Positions 1 to 10,925 of a stretch of 64,000 nt of DNA are shown piece after piece. The number at the start of each line of letters is the position of its first letter. Positions within the stretch are counted from its first letter, which is position 1. The translations under genes and the position numbers were made by a program. The DNA comes from Liopterus haemorrhoidalis (lineage: Eukaryota > Arthropoda > Insecta > Coleoptera > Dytiscidae), in contig OZ020619.1 of NCBI GenBank assembly GCA_963971575.1, positions 21,892,813 through 21,956,812 on the forward strand, read 5' to 3'. The notes beneath the pieces were generated by a model. The model did no database searches. It saw nothing but the letters and a program-made list of their open reading frames with translations, and had not been told where the DNA came from.

Positions 1-60
1 GGTCTGTTTTCTTATATACATTTATTAAAATAATCAACGAAATTCTTACCGGTAAGCACA

Positions 61-727
61 CAGTGGCGTATTCAGGAGGAGGCACAGGGGCAGGTGCCGT
101 CCTTAAAGGGCAGTGAAACGAAAATTTAAAAATTTAAAAATAATCGTACTATAAAATTACGACGTTGTACAACATATAGACTATTTTTTTATTAGGATCA
201 GTATTGAAATTAATGTAAAATGAATATTCCTATGGCCTCTGCGATTTTTGTTTTCGTAGGTTACAATTTTAAGGGTTATCAAATGAAACTCTCTTGATAC
301 GTGGCTTAACAATCAAATATCTTTTTATCAGTAAATTACGAAATTATCATCTTTTTTTCTCTTTTTTATCGATCTCGGTCGAGGGGCATTTTTCATACAA
401 AACAATAATATGCAGCGACAGAATTCCCAAAGGGATACTTGTTTTGTTTTCTTCAAAAACCAGCACAAAATATAAATTACTCTCTTATAAGGAGGCATAG
501 TAAACTACAAATTAAAACTAATATTTCTTCAACTGCACATGTGCATGCACGTAGGCGATCAAAAATTTTCAGCCAAGGACCCCATGTAAGCTTGATCCGC
601 ACTTGCTTGACGAGAATAAATTATGTTGTGGGTCGCGTGCGGCCTGCGAGTCAAAACTGCACACTCTAGTTCTTATAGATAAGCATCGTAAGTGCCCCCC
701 TAACCGTGAGTCCTGGATACGCCACTG
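61..727. mobile_element. Non-autonomous hAT-like element
   Basis: The two ends are inverted copies: CAGTGGCGTATTCAGGA at the left and TCCTGGATACGCCACTG at the right, one mismatch in 17. They are flanked by 8-mers taagcaca (53-60) and caagcaca (728-735), a 7 of 8 match, which is the 8-bp target duplication expected of hAT transposons; the CAGTGGCG start is also common in that superfamily. The short open frames inside look like nothing I know and no transposase is visible, so it must have been moved by an enzyme encoded elsewhere. Seen: ends and duplication. Inferred: hAT membership. Confidence 0.72.
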
Positions 728-1365
728 CAAGCACATATCAGTCACATATGCACAATATCACCACATAAGACAAAATAGAAATCGCAGATATTTTCACTTC
801 AAAATTATACAATAATAAAAAAAGTTATGAAATATAAAACCTTACTTTTTAGTTGTTAATCTCAAATTAGTTTCTCGACTAATGTTTCTGATTTCTCGAC
901 ATTTTGCTTTTCGCCAAAAATGAAAAATTAGACATATTTTCTCGAGAATTCTCGAGAAATCTCGAGAAAAATAATTATTAGGATATATATCTCTTTTTAA
1001 TGTTGAAAATATTTTAGAGGATAAAAACATGTTAAAATTATAGTGAACTTTAAAGTACCGAAGTATTCATTTAAATAACATTAGAACAAATGGATAACGG
1101 GGCTTTAAAAATTATTATGAAAACGGCATGTAATTGCAAATTAATTGAAAATATATATAATAATAATAATAATAATAATTTTTATTTATATACCTTGTAG
1201 CTAATAATTTACAAAATATTGTTTATATATAAACAACTTTACAATAAATATATTTACATAGTTAATGAAAAAATATATTTATAGCCTATATTAATTATTA
1301 CTCTCTAAAAATATTCTTAAATTCTTCTTAAATATAGTGAGTGATCCTATTGATTTTAATTGGAC

Positions 1366-1677
1366 TTACTTACTTTTAAGTTTACCCCCTGGTAAACTAT
1401 TATATTCTAAAGCTCCTCTATGCATAATGTTTTTTTTTGTGCTTAATTTCTTTGTACCCGTTATGTAATATGACCCAGTCTGTCTCGTATTATACGAATG
1501 TATTTCCTCAATCCTTTTTAAATTTGACCCCAAATACTGTGGCAATAAACCTTTGTCCAATTTGTACATAAAAATCATACCATTATATTTAATAAATTGT
1601 TTAATATTTAACCATTTTAAAACATTTAACATTTTTGCTATACTAGTGAATCTATTACATTTTAGGATGATGCGCAT
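1366..1677 (-). pseudogene. LINE ORF2 C-terminal fragment
   Basis: This 103-residue frame lies between the RT fragment at 1986-2471 and the TAA tail near 1160, on the same strand. It contains FIKYNGMIFMYKLDKG, IHSYNTRQTG and ALEYNSLPGGKLKS, the order seen at the end of Jockey/CR1-type ORF2 proteins (a helical part, YNTR, then the LP motif). It is separated from the RT by stops and frameshifts, so it belongs to the same dead copy. Confidence 0.7.
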
Positions 1678-1985
1678 CGCTCTATTTTGTAGTAATTGTA
1701 ATTTATTAATGTCACTGTTGTTAGCTAAATACAGAACAGTGTTACAATACTGAGAATGGGGCTTTACGATATACGTGTACCTTTACGTGTTAAATATTTG
1801 TAAAGCACACCATTTTGATATTTTACTTCGGATTCTACGTAAATAGTTCAATTTTTTGCTTATTTTTTTTTTTATGTAAAATTTATATGTTCTGTACCTG
1901 TTAAGTTTTTATCCACTATAATGGCTAAATATTTCATTTCGTTAACATAATCTATGTTTTCCCCACCTATGTATATTTAACTTCG

Positions 1986-2471
1986 TTATATTTTGGACAT
2001 TATCATACTCGTAGCTTTAGTTTTTTGAACGTTTAGCTTTAATTTGTTATTACACAGCCAGTTACTTATTTCGGCCAAGTCATCTTTTATAGTTTGTATT
2101 GACCTATCAATATTTGAGTCATTATAATATATTATAGTATCATCTGCAAAGAGGTGTATTTTACAATTCTTTATTGCTATTTTTATATCATTTATATAAA
2201 CTGTAAACAATAAACTACTGAGTCCACTTCCCTGAGGTAATCCTACATCTATATTTCCTAATTTAGATTTTACATCCCTAAATTTTACAGCCTGTTTTCT
2301 GTTATTTAAATAATCCTTTATCCAGTCTAGAACTTTACCTTTTACTCCATATTTTTCTATTTTTTGAACTAAAATTTGCCTGTCAACCGTCTCAAATGCC
2401 CGCTTTAGATCTAAGAAGACTGCACATATATAATTATTGGCATCCAGCATACTTTTCCAATTATTTATCAA
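1986..2471 (-). pseudogene. LINE reverse transcriptase domain fragment
   Basis: This 161-residue open stretch covers RT fingers and palm: AVFLDLKRAFETVD (motif A, aspartate present), GLPQGSGLSSLLF (motif B) and HLFADDTIIYY (motif C, both aspartates present). It ends in a stop shortly after KLKLNVQKTKA. The same RT continues, frame-broken, to about 2795 upstream, and its C-terminal part is the separate frame at 1366-1677. The catalytic residues survive but the gene is fragmented and lacks an endonuclease, so it is a relic. Confidence 0.85.
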
Positions 2472-2839
2472 GATATTTACTGCAGTTTCACAAGAGTGAC
2501 CTTTTCTAAATCCGGATTGCTCTTGTATAATTATATTATTACATTCGAAGTAACTGCTCTCTAGCAGCTACTTCTAAGATTTTTTCAATTGTTGGTAACA
2601 TGTTGATTGGTCTTAAATCCTCAGCTTTAATAACATTCGTTATTTTCGGGACAGGTACTACAGTTGTTTCTTTCAGAATTTCCGGAAATCTACCACTTCT
2701 AAAAGATGTATTAATGACATGTAGTAACTAATGTCCTATATAAGTTCTCTTTTAGAAATATAGCGTTTAAACTGTCTACACTAGCTTTGTTTTTTTGTTT
2801 AAAAATAAATATGTATATTGAAATTTTCAAAAATTTAAT

Positions 2840-3100
2840 AAATTAGTAATAATAATTATTATTATTTTATTTAACTTGTAGGTAATTTTTTACATAACAG
2901 TTTAAAACTGAACAAAAAATGAAATGTAATTGATTATAGTAAATAATACACTAAATTAAAATAAAATATTATAACAATAAATGCTAATTAGCTAAATATT
3001 ATAAATCGTTTCTTATCTGTTGCCACAGTTGCGTTCCGGGAGACAGAAGACAAATTTTATCAAAATTAATTTGTAATCAGTGACTCACTAAACATTATAT
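2840..3100 (-). mobile_element. Second TAA-tailed LINE 3' end (short)
   Basis: An (AAT/ATT) run at about 2848-2866 is followed by ttatttaacttgtaggtaat, very like the sequence after the tail at 1160-1240. It therefore looks like the 3' end of another minus-strand LINE copy, truncated to a few hundred bases of 3' untranslated region. No coding sequence is left. Confidence 0.4.
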
Positions 3101-3239
3101 TTTTTTAAAATAGGTTTTTAAAATCACAATGCGTTTAACTTGGCGTCGATAAAATGTTACATTTCTCGAGAAATGAAAAATGAGAATTATAACTTTTTCT
3201 CGAGAAATTCTCGAGAAAGAATTCTCGAGAAGAAACACT

Positions 3240-4093
3240 ATTATCGACTAGTGCAAATTTTCTCATCTGACGATCTAAAATTCCATATTACGTCTTGAGT
3301 AGTCGGTAATGTTTTAAATGGTTCCTATGTATTGAATATGCGATTCTAGTTATGATCGGCTAAAGATGCGTTGATCAGGGTGTCTACAAAACCTGGCAAT
3401 CAGGGAAAATCTGGAAACGTCAGGGAAATGTCAGGGAATTCCTTGAAAATGTCTGAATTTTTGTGCTCTCACTTGTAATTTTTCAATTGAATACGAAATA
3501 TAATACGAAATATATACGAATAATCAAATACGAAATGACAAAAGGTGCCTAATGCATTATTCCAAGTGTAATATTAAAATCAAAATCGAAATTCAGATTA
3601 GAAATCGCATTAAAATGTCTATTCAAGGCTGGAAGAATAACTCATTTTTTAGCGGTCAAAGTAAATGAAGAATGTTTAGTGGTTAATCTTAAAGAAGATA
3701 CTGTATTGCAACAAGGAGGTGTCGACAAAATTGTAATAAATAAGGCTTTTTAACTTTTGCAAGAAATAACAATCGCGAGTATAAAAATGCACTGGAAAGA
3801 CATAGAAAGGACAATGAAGAAAAAAACAAAAAGCTAATGAAAAAAAAAAAAGGAAATTGGAAGAGATTAAAGCGTTAAACGCCAAAAAAAACGTTCGGTA
3901 TTACATTCTCTAAAGGAAATTGAAGAGAAAAATTCTGAACTAAACGACTAATTTATTTAATTCACGGAACTTCTTTTTAATTTCTTTAATTTTTTTTTTT
4001 TTCATTGATTTGTCAAAGTAATATTTTGAATTTTTACTTTTTTAGTTATTTAATTTTTTAAGACTATTAAGACTTTTACTGTTATATATATTA
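3240..4093. other. Unassigned, with a CAGGGTGTCTAC repeat end
   Basis: At 3377 begins cagggtgtctac followed by several cagggaaa/tcagggaat motifs up to about 3445, the look of one end of a dispersed invertebrate repeat. A similar motif (ggaaatgtcaggaatttt) recurs at about 5875 in the same orientation. Lysine-rich translations around 3750-3890 come from A-rich DNA and match no protein I know. Nothing else recognisable. Confidence 0.3.
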
Positions 4094-5665
4094 TCTACTA
4101 TTATATTGTACAAGTGTTGGTATGTATGTTCTATTCAACTTCTGGTGTATCTTAATTTTTCCGGTAACGCTGAGAGAGGAAAATGAACCGCTGTCTTATC
4201 CGCGTGATATTTTTTTAGCGCTTAGGCTTAATTTTATTTCGACAGGGGGTACTGACTAATTTATATTCATAAAAATCATGCATTTTTTCCTCGAAACCGT
4301 GGCGTTGATCGTCACCGATCCGTGCCGAGCAATGGGCACGGATAGGTTGTATCAGACGATAAAAGATGTTTATTCATATTTCTACTATTTAGGAGGCGAT
4401 TTCAGACCAAAACTGAATTGAAAAACTACAGTTGAAGGTATTTTATTAATAAAATTGATGAAATGTGTAAAAAATACATAAGAGTTGATAAAGATAATGC
4501 AGTTTTTTAAGGTTTTAACACATTTTCATAAATTTTGAAAACTTTTGCTGATCATAAAATTGTCTTCAGTTAAAAATGCTATTAAACGGAAAAGAAAGTA
4601 AGAATCAGTTTTGAGTTATCAAAATATATTTTAAGGGTCGTTCGAACGTTTTAAATGCTAAACCTATCTGTAGAATACGTTCAAATAAGTTTTCAAGGTG
4701 AGGATAGATGTGTTAAGCAGTTTTGTTATTTTAATTCTGGAAACTATGTTATTAACTATTTTACTAACTATATTAACGAAAGTATAAAGTAGAGTGTATT
4801 AGGAGGATAGATAAGACAGAATAATATTCGATATTTAGTAATCGCGTAATTTTAATTGTGTTAAATCTTGAAGTATAAAATACCCAGATGTCGTTTTAAT
4901 ATCTTATTTCTTTATATAATTGATTACTATAGGATGAAAGTGTTTTTTTATCATCATGAAGGTCTTCCGCTGTTTTTTTTTTTGCAGTAAAAATGCTAAT
5001 TTTAAGACGTATTTCAAAAAAACTTAAAAATTATGATAAAAGTATTCATGAGCGCCTCTCTCGAACAACGAAACAACTATCGACATTCAAATTTAGGAGG
5101 CAATTCCTTCGCATTACTGAATTATAACAAGTATAGGTGAAATTTTAGTGATTAAATAAATTTAAAAACGACTATAATATATTTACATGTAAACCAAATT
5201 ATTTTCAAAAAAACTGAAAACTAACCTTTTTAAATAGTTAAACAAAATACTAAATTTAATAACGTAAAATATTACTACAACGAATATATTATTACAACTA
5301 AAATCCGCAAATTTCACATCTATCAGTGTTACTCAACAGTTTTTCTAAATTTCCAAGTGACATAATTAATAGTGAATCATATGCAATAATATTTAACTAT
5401 TTTATTAATTTTTCTCTATTTTATTCAGAATCCATGTATTCTTTATAGTGAAATAAAATATTATTGTTACGTTTAAATGGTACAAACGTAAATTAATTAA
5501 CTGATTTGAATAATCCTTTGAACATTGTATGTATAGATTAGAACTTCCCGAGTGTTATAATCGACATTGCGGCAAAATGCCTTATTATATTAAAACGAGT
5601 CGCGAAGCGACGAGTTTTGTCAACGTAGGGGGAGAAGCCCGGCGTAGCCGGGCTGAGGCCCCTAG
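4094..5665 (+). mobile_element. Candidate non-autonomous Helitron
   Basis: The right end carries a GC-rich hairpin, GCCCGGC-GTA-GCCGGGC at 5637-5653, followed eight bases later by CTAG (5662-5665) and then T. A short hairpin close to a CTRR end, with insertion before T, is the hallmark of Helitron 3' ends. A plausible 5' end, TCTACTATTATATTG, starts at 4094 directly after an A, fitting A|T insertion. A second hairpin-like block (cgagtcgcgaagcgacgag) lies at 5596-5614. No Rep/helicase ORF is present. The 3' end is well supported; the 5' end is a guess from consensus. Confidence 0.5.
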
Positions 5666-6214
5666 TATTTTATATATTTTATATTAACAGCGAATTGTTT
5701 TTTGCTATTTTAATGGCAAACATTTATTTATTTTTTGTTTTAATAAAAAATGTTCATTTGTTTTATCATGCAATACTTTCCTTAAAAACTCAAACACATG
5801 TACAAACCTACTAGTACTCTATGTATTCGCAGATTTATTGAGTCTGGAATTTTACATAAGTGATCTTGGAAATTTGGAAATGTCAGGAATTTTTTTTTGT
5901 AAAAATTGGTAAACGCGAAACGTCCCTAAATTATTTACAACTTTCTTAAAACAACTATTTAAGAATAATTTAAGCATAATTCAACCATGGCAATAATGAA
6001 AATAGTGGGCAGTCGCTTATGGCAGCTTCATTATACCTTGGAATGTAATAGAGAAGAGTGCAAAGATCAGCGGGTACATTAAACAAGGATAGGGCATGTG
6101 TTTTATGGTGAGGGGACAGTAGATGGATACACTATTTTCTATAATTTTTTCGATACGTACTCGTGATATTACTTAAACAAGGTATTCTGTATTATATTAA
6201 ACATATTGAAAGAA

Positions 6215-6245
<31 letters not shown>

Positions 6246-6480
6246 AACTATGCTACATTAACCACAGGTTCCAAAGATCTAGATATTGAAGAATCTTTTA
6301 ATAAATATTAATTAGGGGAGCTTGGAAGAATCCTGATCGCTTAAAGAAAGCATTCAAAAACTATATTCAGACATTGTAATTATTTATTTAACTATAGCAC
6401 AGAGCATAACCATTAAACTACGAAACTCAATAATTATAAAATTAACTGGAAAATGGCAAACATGAATTATTTTAACTCTG
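5666..6480. other. Unassigned AT-rich stretch with TAA microsatellite
   Basis: This contains the continuation of the repeat interrupted by the Helitron-like element (ggaaatgtcagg near 5875) and an (aat)n microsatellite at 6213-6243. No protein-like frame and no clear terminal repeats were seen. Confidence 0.3.
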
Positions 6481-6672
6481 CATATAATAATAAATAATAA
6501 TAATAATAATATAATTTTATTGACTATGTTACAATACATAAATTGTTTAAAGTCAGTCGTAATTACACATAATATACACAAAATAATAGTTTAAAATAGA
6601 AGAAAAAATAAATAAATATATATAGTACTAAATATTAAAACAAGCGTTCAGAGAGACTAGCTAGCAAGCGCG

Positions 6673-9480
6673 TTAAAATTTAAAAGACAAGAATTCATTG
6701 ACAGAATAAAATGGATTGTCTGTAAAAAATTTTTTTATTTTATTTTTAAAAGTATTAAAACAGTCAGATTTAAAATTATTAGGCAGTAAGTTCATGAACT
6801 TTACTGAATAATAGTTAGTACTATTTCTTGATTTTTGGAGTCTTATATAGGTTGGATAGATTTTGCCTTTATTACGAGTGTTGTAGTTATGTACCTGCTC
6901 ATGAGTTACAAGTTCATTGAAGTTTCTGTGGGCATACAATAGGGAATTGTAAATAAATAGAGAAGGCAGTGTCATAATTTCCAGTTCAGGGAAACAAAGC
7001 CTACAGTCGCTTTGGTAAGAGACTTCGGCCAGAATTCTTACAGCTCGTCGTTGTAGGGAAAAGATTCTTTCTGCCGCCGGAGAATGTCCCCAGGCTAAAA
7101 TGGCATAGGATATTTGCGACTGGAACAATGCAAAATAAGTAATGCGAACAATTTCTCTGGAAACTGAGGCCATAAGATTTCTTAATAGATATACAGTGCT
7201 ACATAATTTATTGGATAGGGAGCTAACGTGATGATGCCACTTGAGGGTGGGGTCGAGATGAACACCCAAGAAGTTTACGAAGTCTGGGTTGTCAAAATTA
7301 TGGTTTCTCAATGCAAATAGGAGGTGTTGAGTTTTGCTATCATTTAAGATGAGGCCGTTTGATGTAAACCACAGTTTGGCTTTGTTAACAACTGCGTTAT
7401 TTTTACTAATCGTGCTTTCTAAGGAGTTAGATGTCACTATTAGGTTAGTGTCATCAGCATATAATACACATTTATTATTTACAGCGGATGGAAAGTCATT
7501 CACGTATATAATAAATAGTAATGCTGCAAGAATAGACCCTTGTGGAACACCGATATCGAGGGGAAGATGAGTCGACTTGGAATTGTTTACAGAGACGAAT
7601 TGGATTCTGTTGCTAAGGAAGGATTCTATCAAAGAAAAGCTAGCTTCGTCAAATCCGTATTTTATTAATTTTTCAATGAGGATCTTGGGCGAAACACAAT
7701 CAAACGCTTTAGATAGATCGAAAAAGGTTGAAAGGCAGAAATTTCCTTTTTCCATGCTATCTGTAGCTTCGGATATGAGATGTAATATAGCGTCGCATGT
7801 AGATCTCTTCGTGCGGTAGCCGAACTGCGAATCATTAAACAGATCATGTACTTCAAAATGTGAAATTATTTGAATGTACATAATTTTTTCTAGAACTTTA
7901 GAAAAGACGGGTAGAAGAGATATTGGTCGATAATTATTAGGTTCGTGTTTATCGCCTTTCTTGTGCAGTGGAATCACTTTTGCAATTTTTAATGCGTCGG
8001 GAAACGTATTGCTTCTAATACAGCAGTTCATTACCTTGGTGAGCGGAAGGATAATGGTATCCTTGATTGTTTTTAGAAGATCTACAGTAATACCGTAGGT
8101 GTCTTTAGATGTGCCGTTCTTGAGCGTGTCTATTATATCTCTAACTGTATTGAAAGACACTTCATGAAAAGAAAATTTTGGCATAGGAAATGGAAGATTT
8201 AAATAGTCAATAGGCGATATGTCGGTTTCTGGTAGAGATTCTACTAATTTTCTGGCAATGTTTGTGAAGTATATATTGAACTGATTTGATGAAATGGATG
8301 TATCGGTCAAAGAAGAGTTTCGTGGATTTCTATGGTTATTAATGATTTGCCATGTAGCCTTTGAAATATTTTTAGATTCAGATACAAAACTGGAATTGGC
8401 AAGAATTTTAGCGGACTTTATTGCTGAACGGTATTCTGCTCTGAATTTGTTTCTTAGGGCTCGTGTGGTCTCATTGGGCATTGATCTGAAGGAACTTTGA
8501 AGATGTTGTAGTTTGTCACGCATGATTTTGATCCGATTGTCGAACCATTTTATGTTTATCTGGTAGCTGTGTGATGAGGGTTTGAAGGTTTTTATTGGGA
8601 AACTTGCTTCAAAAGCGTGAAGAAATTTGTCAAAAAATAATGTAAACGCTGTATTACCATGATTGATATTATTTAGCATGTTCCAGTCTGTTGTTTGAAG
8701 AGTTTTATACAGTGAAAATTTTCCAGCTACCGTAATAGGTCTTGACGTGATTTCACCCTTAATCGTATTGCTGGTTACTAAGGTAGGAAATGAAAAGTGT
8801 ATGCCCTCATGATCAGAGAAAGGAACTTGTACCTTAAGAGCAAAAGCAGTTGAGAAATCTATAGATTTAAAATTAAAAAACACGTTATCCAACCTATTGT
8901 TTCCCCTGGTGTTGAAATTAACATAGGTACTAAAATTAAACGATTTTAATAGATCCAACAATTCAGAAGATTCTTTAGTTATGCGATTAAAATGTACATT
9001 GAAATCACCACAGATGATGACGTTTGTTTTAAATTTGCTAGCAATTAGAATCTTATTTAAATTGTTGGTGAGAACATTGAAATTTCCATAAGGTGAACGG
9101 TATACATTTATAATTACTAAATCTAAATTTTCAATAATAGTGGCAGTTGTTTCACAGTGCAATTCTATGCTTAGTTTAGTAATATTGCGTGCGGGTTCAG
9201 ATGGTAAATGATTTTTTACTAAAATCATAGCTCCTCCGTGTATCATATTTTTCCTGGTGAAAGATGATGCTACCTTATACTTGTTCATGTGGAAATTAAC
9301 CATTTCAAATTCATCAAGCCAATGTTCGCTAATGCATAAGAAGTCAAAGTTTTTGTCTACTAGAAATGCTTCCCACTCATTTAGTTTCCTTCTAATGGAC
9401 TGTGTATTGAGGCAGAGCAGGTCGAAAAAACTGCGACTTACTTGGATTGATTGCTGAGTTGGATTGTTGGTTTTTCTTAT
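6673..9480 (-). CDS. LINE ORF2: APE endonuclease plus reverse transcriptase
   Basis: This encodes the enzyme that nicks target DNA and copies the element RNA. The first ATG (9303) gives 876 residues, but the open frame continues upstream to a stop at 9481-9483 and that extra part reads LCLNTQSIRRKLNEW and FLCISEHWL, the conserved start of an APE endonuclease. So the protein must begin before 9303, with no ATG available. Numbered from 9303: GDFN at 99-102, SDH at 163-165 (endonuclease), then YRPISLL, FDLSKAFD, GVPQGSILA and YADD near 615 (RT), and YNTRNKG near the end. It overlaps the end of ORF1 in another frame by about 90 bases. Termination-reinitiation, frameshifting or a non-AUG start could supply ORF2. 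Confidence 0.92.
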   Translation of the reverse strand: MRKTNNPTQQSIQVSRSFFDLLCLNTQSIRRKLNEWEAFLVDKNFDFLCISEHWLDEFEMVNFHMNKYKVASSFTRKNMIHGGAMILVKNHLPSEPARNITKLSIELHCETTATIIENLDLVIINVYRSPYGNFNVLTNNLNKILIASKFKTNVIICGDFNVHFNRITKESSELLDLLKSFNFSTYVNFNTRGNNRLDNVFFNFKSIDFSTAFALKVQVPFSDHEGIHFSFPTLVTSNTIKGEITSRPITVAGKFSLYKTLQTTDWNMLNNINHGNTAFTLFFDKFLHAFEASFPIKTFKPSSHSYQINIKWFDNRIKIMRDKLQHLQSSFRSMPNETTRALRNKFRAEYRSAIKSAKILANSSFVSESKNISKATWQIINNHRNPRNSSLTDTSISSNQFNIYFTNIARKLVESLPETDISPIDYLNLPFPMPKFSFHEVSFNTVRDIIDTLKNGTSKDTYGITVDLLKTIKDTIILPLTKVMNCCIRSNTFPDALKIAKVIPLHKKGDKHEPNNYRPISLLPVFSKVLEKIMYIQIISHFEVHDLFNDSQFGYRTKRSTCDAILHLISEATDSMEKGNFCLSTFFDLSKAFDCVSPKILIEKLIKYGFDEASFSLIESFLSNRIQFVSVNNSKSTHLPLDIGVPQGSILAALLFIIYVNDFPSAVNNKCVLYADDTNLIVTSNSLESTISKNNAVVNKAKLWFTSNGLILNDSKTQHLLFALRNHNFDNPDFVNFLGVHLDPTLKWHHHVSSLSNKLCSTVYLLRNLMASVSREIVRITYFALFQSQISYAILAWGHSPAAERIFSLQRRAVRILAEVSYQSDCRLCFPELEIMTLPSLFIYNSLLYAHRNFNELVTHEQVHNYNTRNKGKIYPTYIRLQKSRNSTNYYSVKFMNLLPNNFKSDCFNTFKNKIKKFFTDNPFYSVNEFLSFKF

Positions 9481-10588
9481 CTATGATGCCGGCTATGTGC
9501 GTCAGGAGTTTGACCTTCCCCGAGTAAGTTAGATGAAGACCATGTCGGGTAAAGTCTGTACGACTTAATAGTTGGTTTGGGCTTATTATAGTTGCCTTCG
9601 TTTTGAAAGAGGAGATAAGTTGCCAGTTGTTAAAGAGAATGGTTGAGTTAAACTCAATGTTGTTGTTCCAAAACGGTGTAAGTATAAGTATAACATTGGT
9701 GTGCTTTAGTGAATTACAAAGAGTATCTAAGTAATTTTTCGACATGTGCTTCCTTTTTAGTGCATTGTTGGAGCCTGCTAATATTATGACAAAGTCCGAT
9801 TTAGTAAATCCTTTGCATAAATTTTCAGTGTCTTCTACTACACTTTCGAGGATAGCGTTTGGTTTCATTAAACACAAGGAAGTGTAGTGTTTTTTGTCGA
9901 AAATGTTTTTCAGGACTTCTCCACCATGTCTACCTTGACTATCAGCTACGAGTAATATATTGCCAGAGCGTTTGTCTATGTTGTTGCAGATCTCGCTATC
10001 AGTAACATTTAAAACTTCAGATGTATTGGTGTTCACGGATATATTGCTCGTTTCAAAATTGTCTAACTTGTGTTGTAGATCTGTTATTTTGGATTTCAGA
10101 ATTTTTGTTTGATTTTCAAAGTCGGTTATTTCTAATATTTTTATGTCTATTGAGTTCTTAATTGAGATAATGTCTTGTTCTAATGTTTCACAATTTTCAC
10201 AAAAGGTATAACTATTACTGGGTCTTAGGGCTGTTATTTCCTTTTTTAATGAAATAATTGTATCCTCTTGTTCGGCAATCTTTTTTATGAGGTCTTCTTC
10301 TGCGTCTACAGCTAGGGTTTGAAGATCATCGTAACTCTTTTTTAATCTTTCAAAAGTTATATTCTTGTTCTCGATTTCTTCCTTTAAAATGTCTATATGC
10401 TCTTGTAAATTATTTAGTTCATTCGTTTGACATAGAACTATATTTTCATTTTCCAGATTGGTTAATAGAGAGACTAGAAATGACTTTCTGAGGTTTTGTG
10501 TGGATAAACCTTTGTCATGAAGGCGTAGTTGTAGATCTTCTGGATTTAAATCTTCTAAGCGTGCCATTTTGGTAGTAGGTAAGATCAC
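9392..10588 (-). CDS. LINE ORF1: SAP-like, coiled coil, SGNH esterase
   Basis: A 398-residue protein, likely the RNA-binding partner of ORF2. Residues 8-45 (LEDLNPEDLQLRLHDKGLST) resemble a SAP nucleic-acid-binding helix pair. Residues 55-180 are a long charged coiled coil, suited to oligomerisation, interrupted by CENC at 130-133. Residues 208-370 form an SGNH/GDSL-type esterase: VADSQG with serine 217, AGSNN with asparagines 274-275, and RHGLHLTYSGK with histidines 349 and 352. Esterase-type ORF1 proteins are known in CR1-like LINEs. Either M1 or M8 (10567) could be the start; M8 lies just before the SAP-like part. It ends inside the ORF2 frame. Confidence 0.88.
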   Translation of the reverse strand: MILPTTKMARLEDLNPEDLQLRLHDKGLSTQNLRKSFLVSLLTNLENENIVLCQTNELNNLQEHIDILKEEIENKNITFERLKKSYDDLQTLAVDAEEDLIKKIAEQEDTIISLKKEITALRPSNSYTFCENCETLEQDIISIKNSIDIKILEITDFENQTKILKSKITDLQHKLDNFETSNISVNTNTSEVLNVTDSEICNNIDKRSGNILLVADSQGRHGGEVLKNIFDKKHYTSLCLMKPNAILESVVEDTENLCKGFTKSDFVIILAGSNNALKRKHMSKNYLDTLCNSLKHTNVILILTPFWNNNIEFNSTILFNNWQLISSFKTKATIISPNQLLSRTDFTRHGLHLTYSGKVKLLTHIAGIIDKKNQQSNSAINPSKSQFFRPALPQYTVH

Positions 10589-10634
10589 AAAATAAGGATG
10601 ATAAATAATTTAAATATAAAATGTTATAATTTAC

Positions 10635-10925
10635 AAGTCGAGTGAATAAAATAAAATAAATAAATAAATACTAAGAGTTGAGATGTCAGTCGATAAAAGT
10701 ATTAATTAATGCTTAAATAAAAAATGAATATTTCAAGATGATTTAAAATAATGTTAATAAATAAAACAAATAAGTCGAGTGAAAAAAAAAAAAATAATAA
10801 TAAATAAATAAATAGATAAATACTAAGAGTTGAGATGTCAGTCGATAAAAGTATTAATTAATGTTTAAATAAAAAATGAATATTTCAAGATGATTTAAAA
10901 TAATGTTAATAAATAAAATAAATAA
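10635..10925 (-). promoter_or_regulatory. Duplicated 137-bp 5' unit of the LINE
   Basis: Two head-to-tail copies, from 10635 and from 10772, share aagtcgagtga, taagagttgagatgtcagtc, gataaaagtattaattaatg and aatgaatatttcaagatg with almost no differences. They lie immediately upstream of ORF1. In several LINEs (for example mouse L1) tandem 5' monomers carry promoter activity; by analogy these may drive the element. The role is inference; the duplication is seen directly. AT-rich (AAAT)n filler varies between the copies. Confidence 0.6.

Larger units (their letters stand above)
1160..2795 (-). mobile_element. 5'-truncated LINE with reverse transcriptase remnant
   Basis: On the minus strand this starts inside a reverse transcriptase domain near 2795 and ends in a (TAA)n tail near 1160. 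Degenerate frames upstream of 2471 give the RT motif RPINMLP and QSGFRKGHS, and downstream come FLDLKRAF, GLPQGSGLS and FADDT. A second frame at 1366-1677 has the C-terminal YNTRQ motif typical of LINE ORF2 ends. The endonuclease and the whole first ORF are missing, as usual for target-primed 5' truncation. The tail sequence resembles that of the other TAA-tailed LINEs in this window. Confidence 0.85.
860..3240. mobile_element. Split element with TTCTCGAGAA subterminal palindromes
   Basis: Clusters of the palindrome TTCTCGAGAA lie at about 930-970 and again at 3160-3230, near the two edges of this interval, with a LINE fragment between them. The right edge reads toward AAACACT, which in reverse is AGTGTTTCTTCTCGAG, and the left edge has AATGTTTCTGATTTCTCGA, so the edges are loosely inverted. 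This is the layout of a hAT-like element whose transposase-binding sites sit just inside the ends. I could not settle exact termini or a target duplication. An alternative is two separate fragments of one repeat family. Confidence 0.4.

Noticed and set aside
3676..3960. Lysine-rich or phenylalanine-rich peptides as a coding gene
   Set aside because: Low-complexity A-rich DNA explains the composition on both strands, and stops interrupt any longer frame.
7334..9457. Plus-strand frames within the LINE
   Set aside because: They lie opposite the intact ORF2 and have no independent motif.
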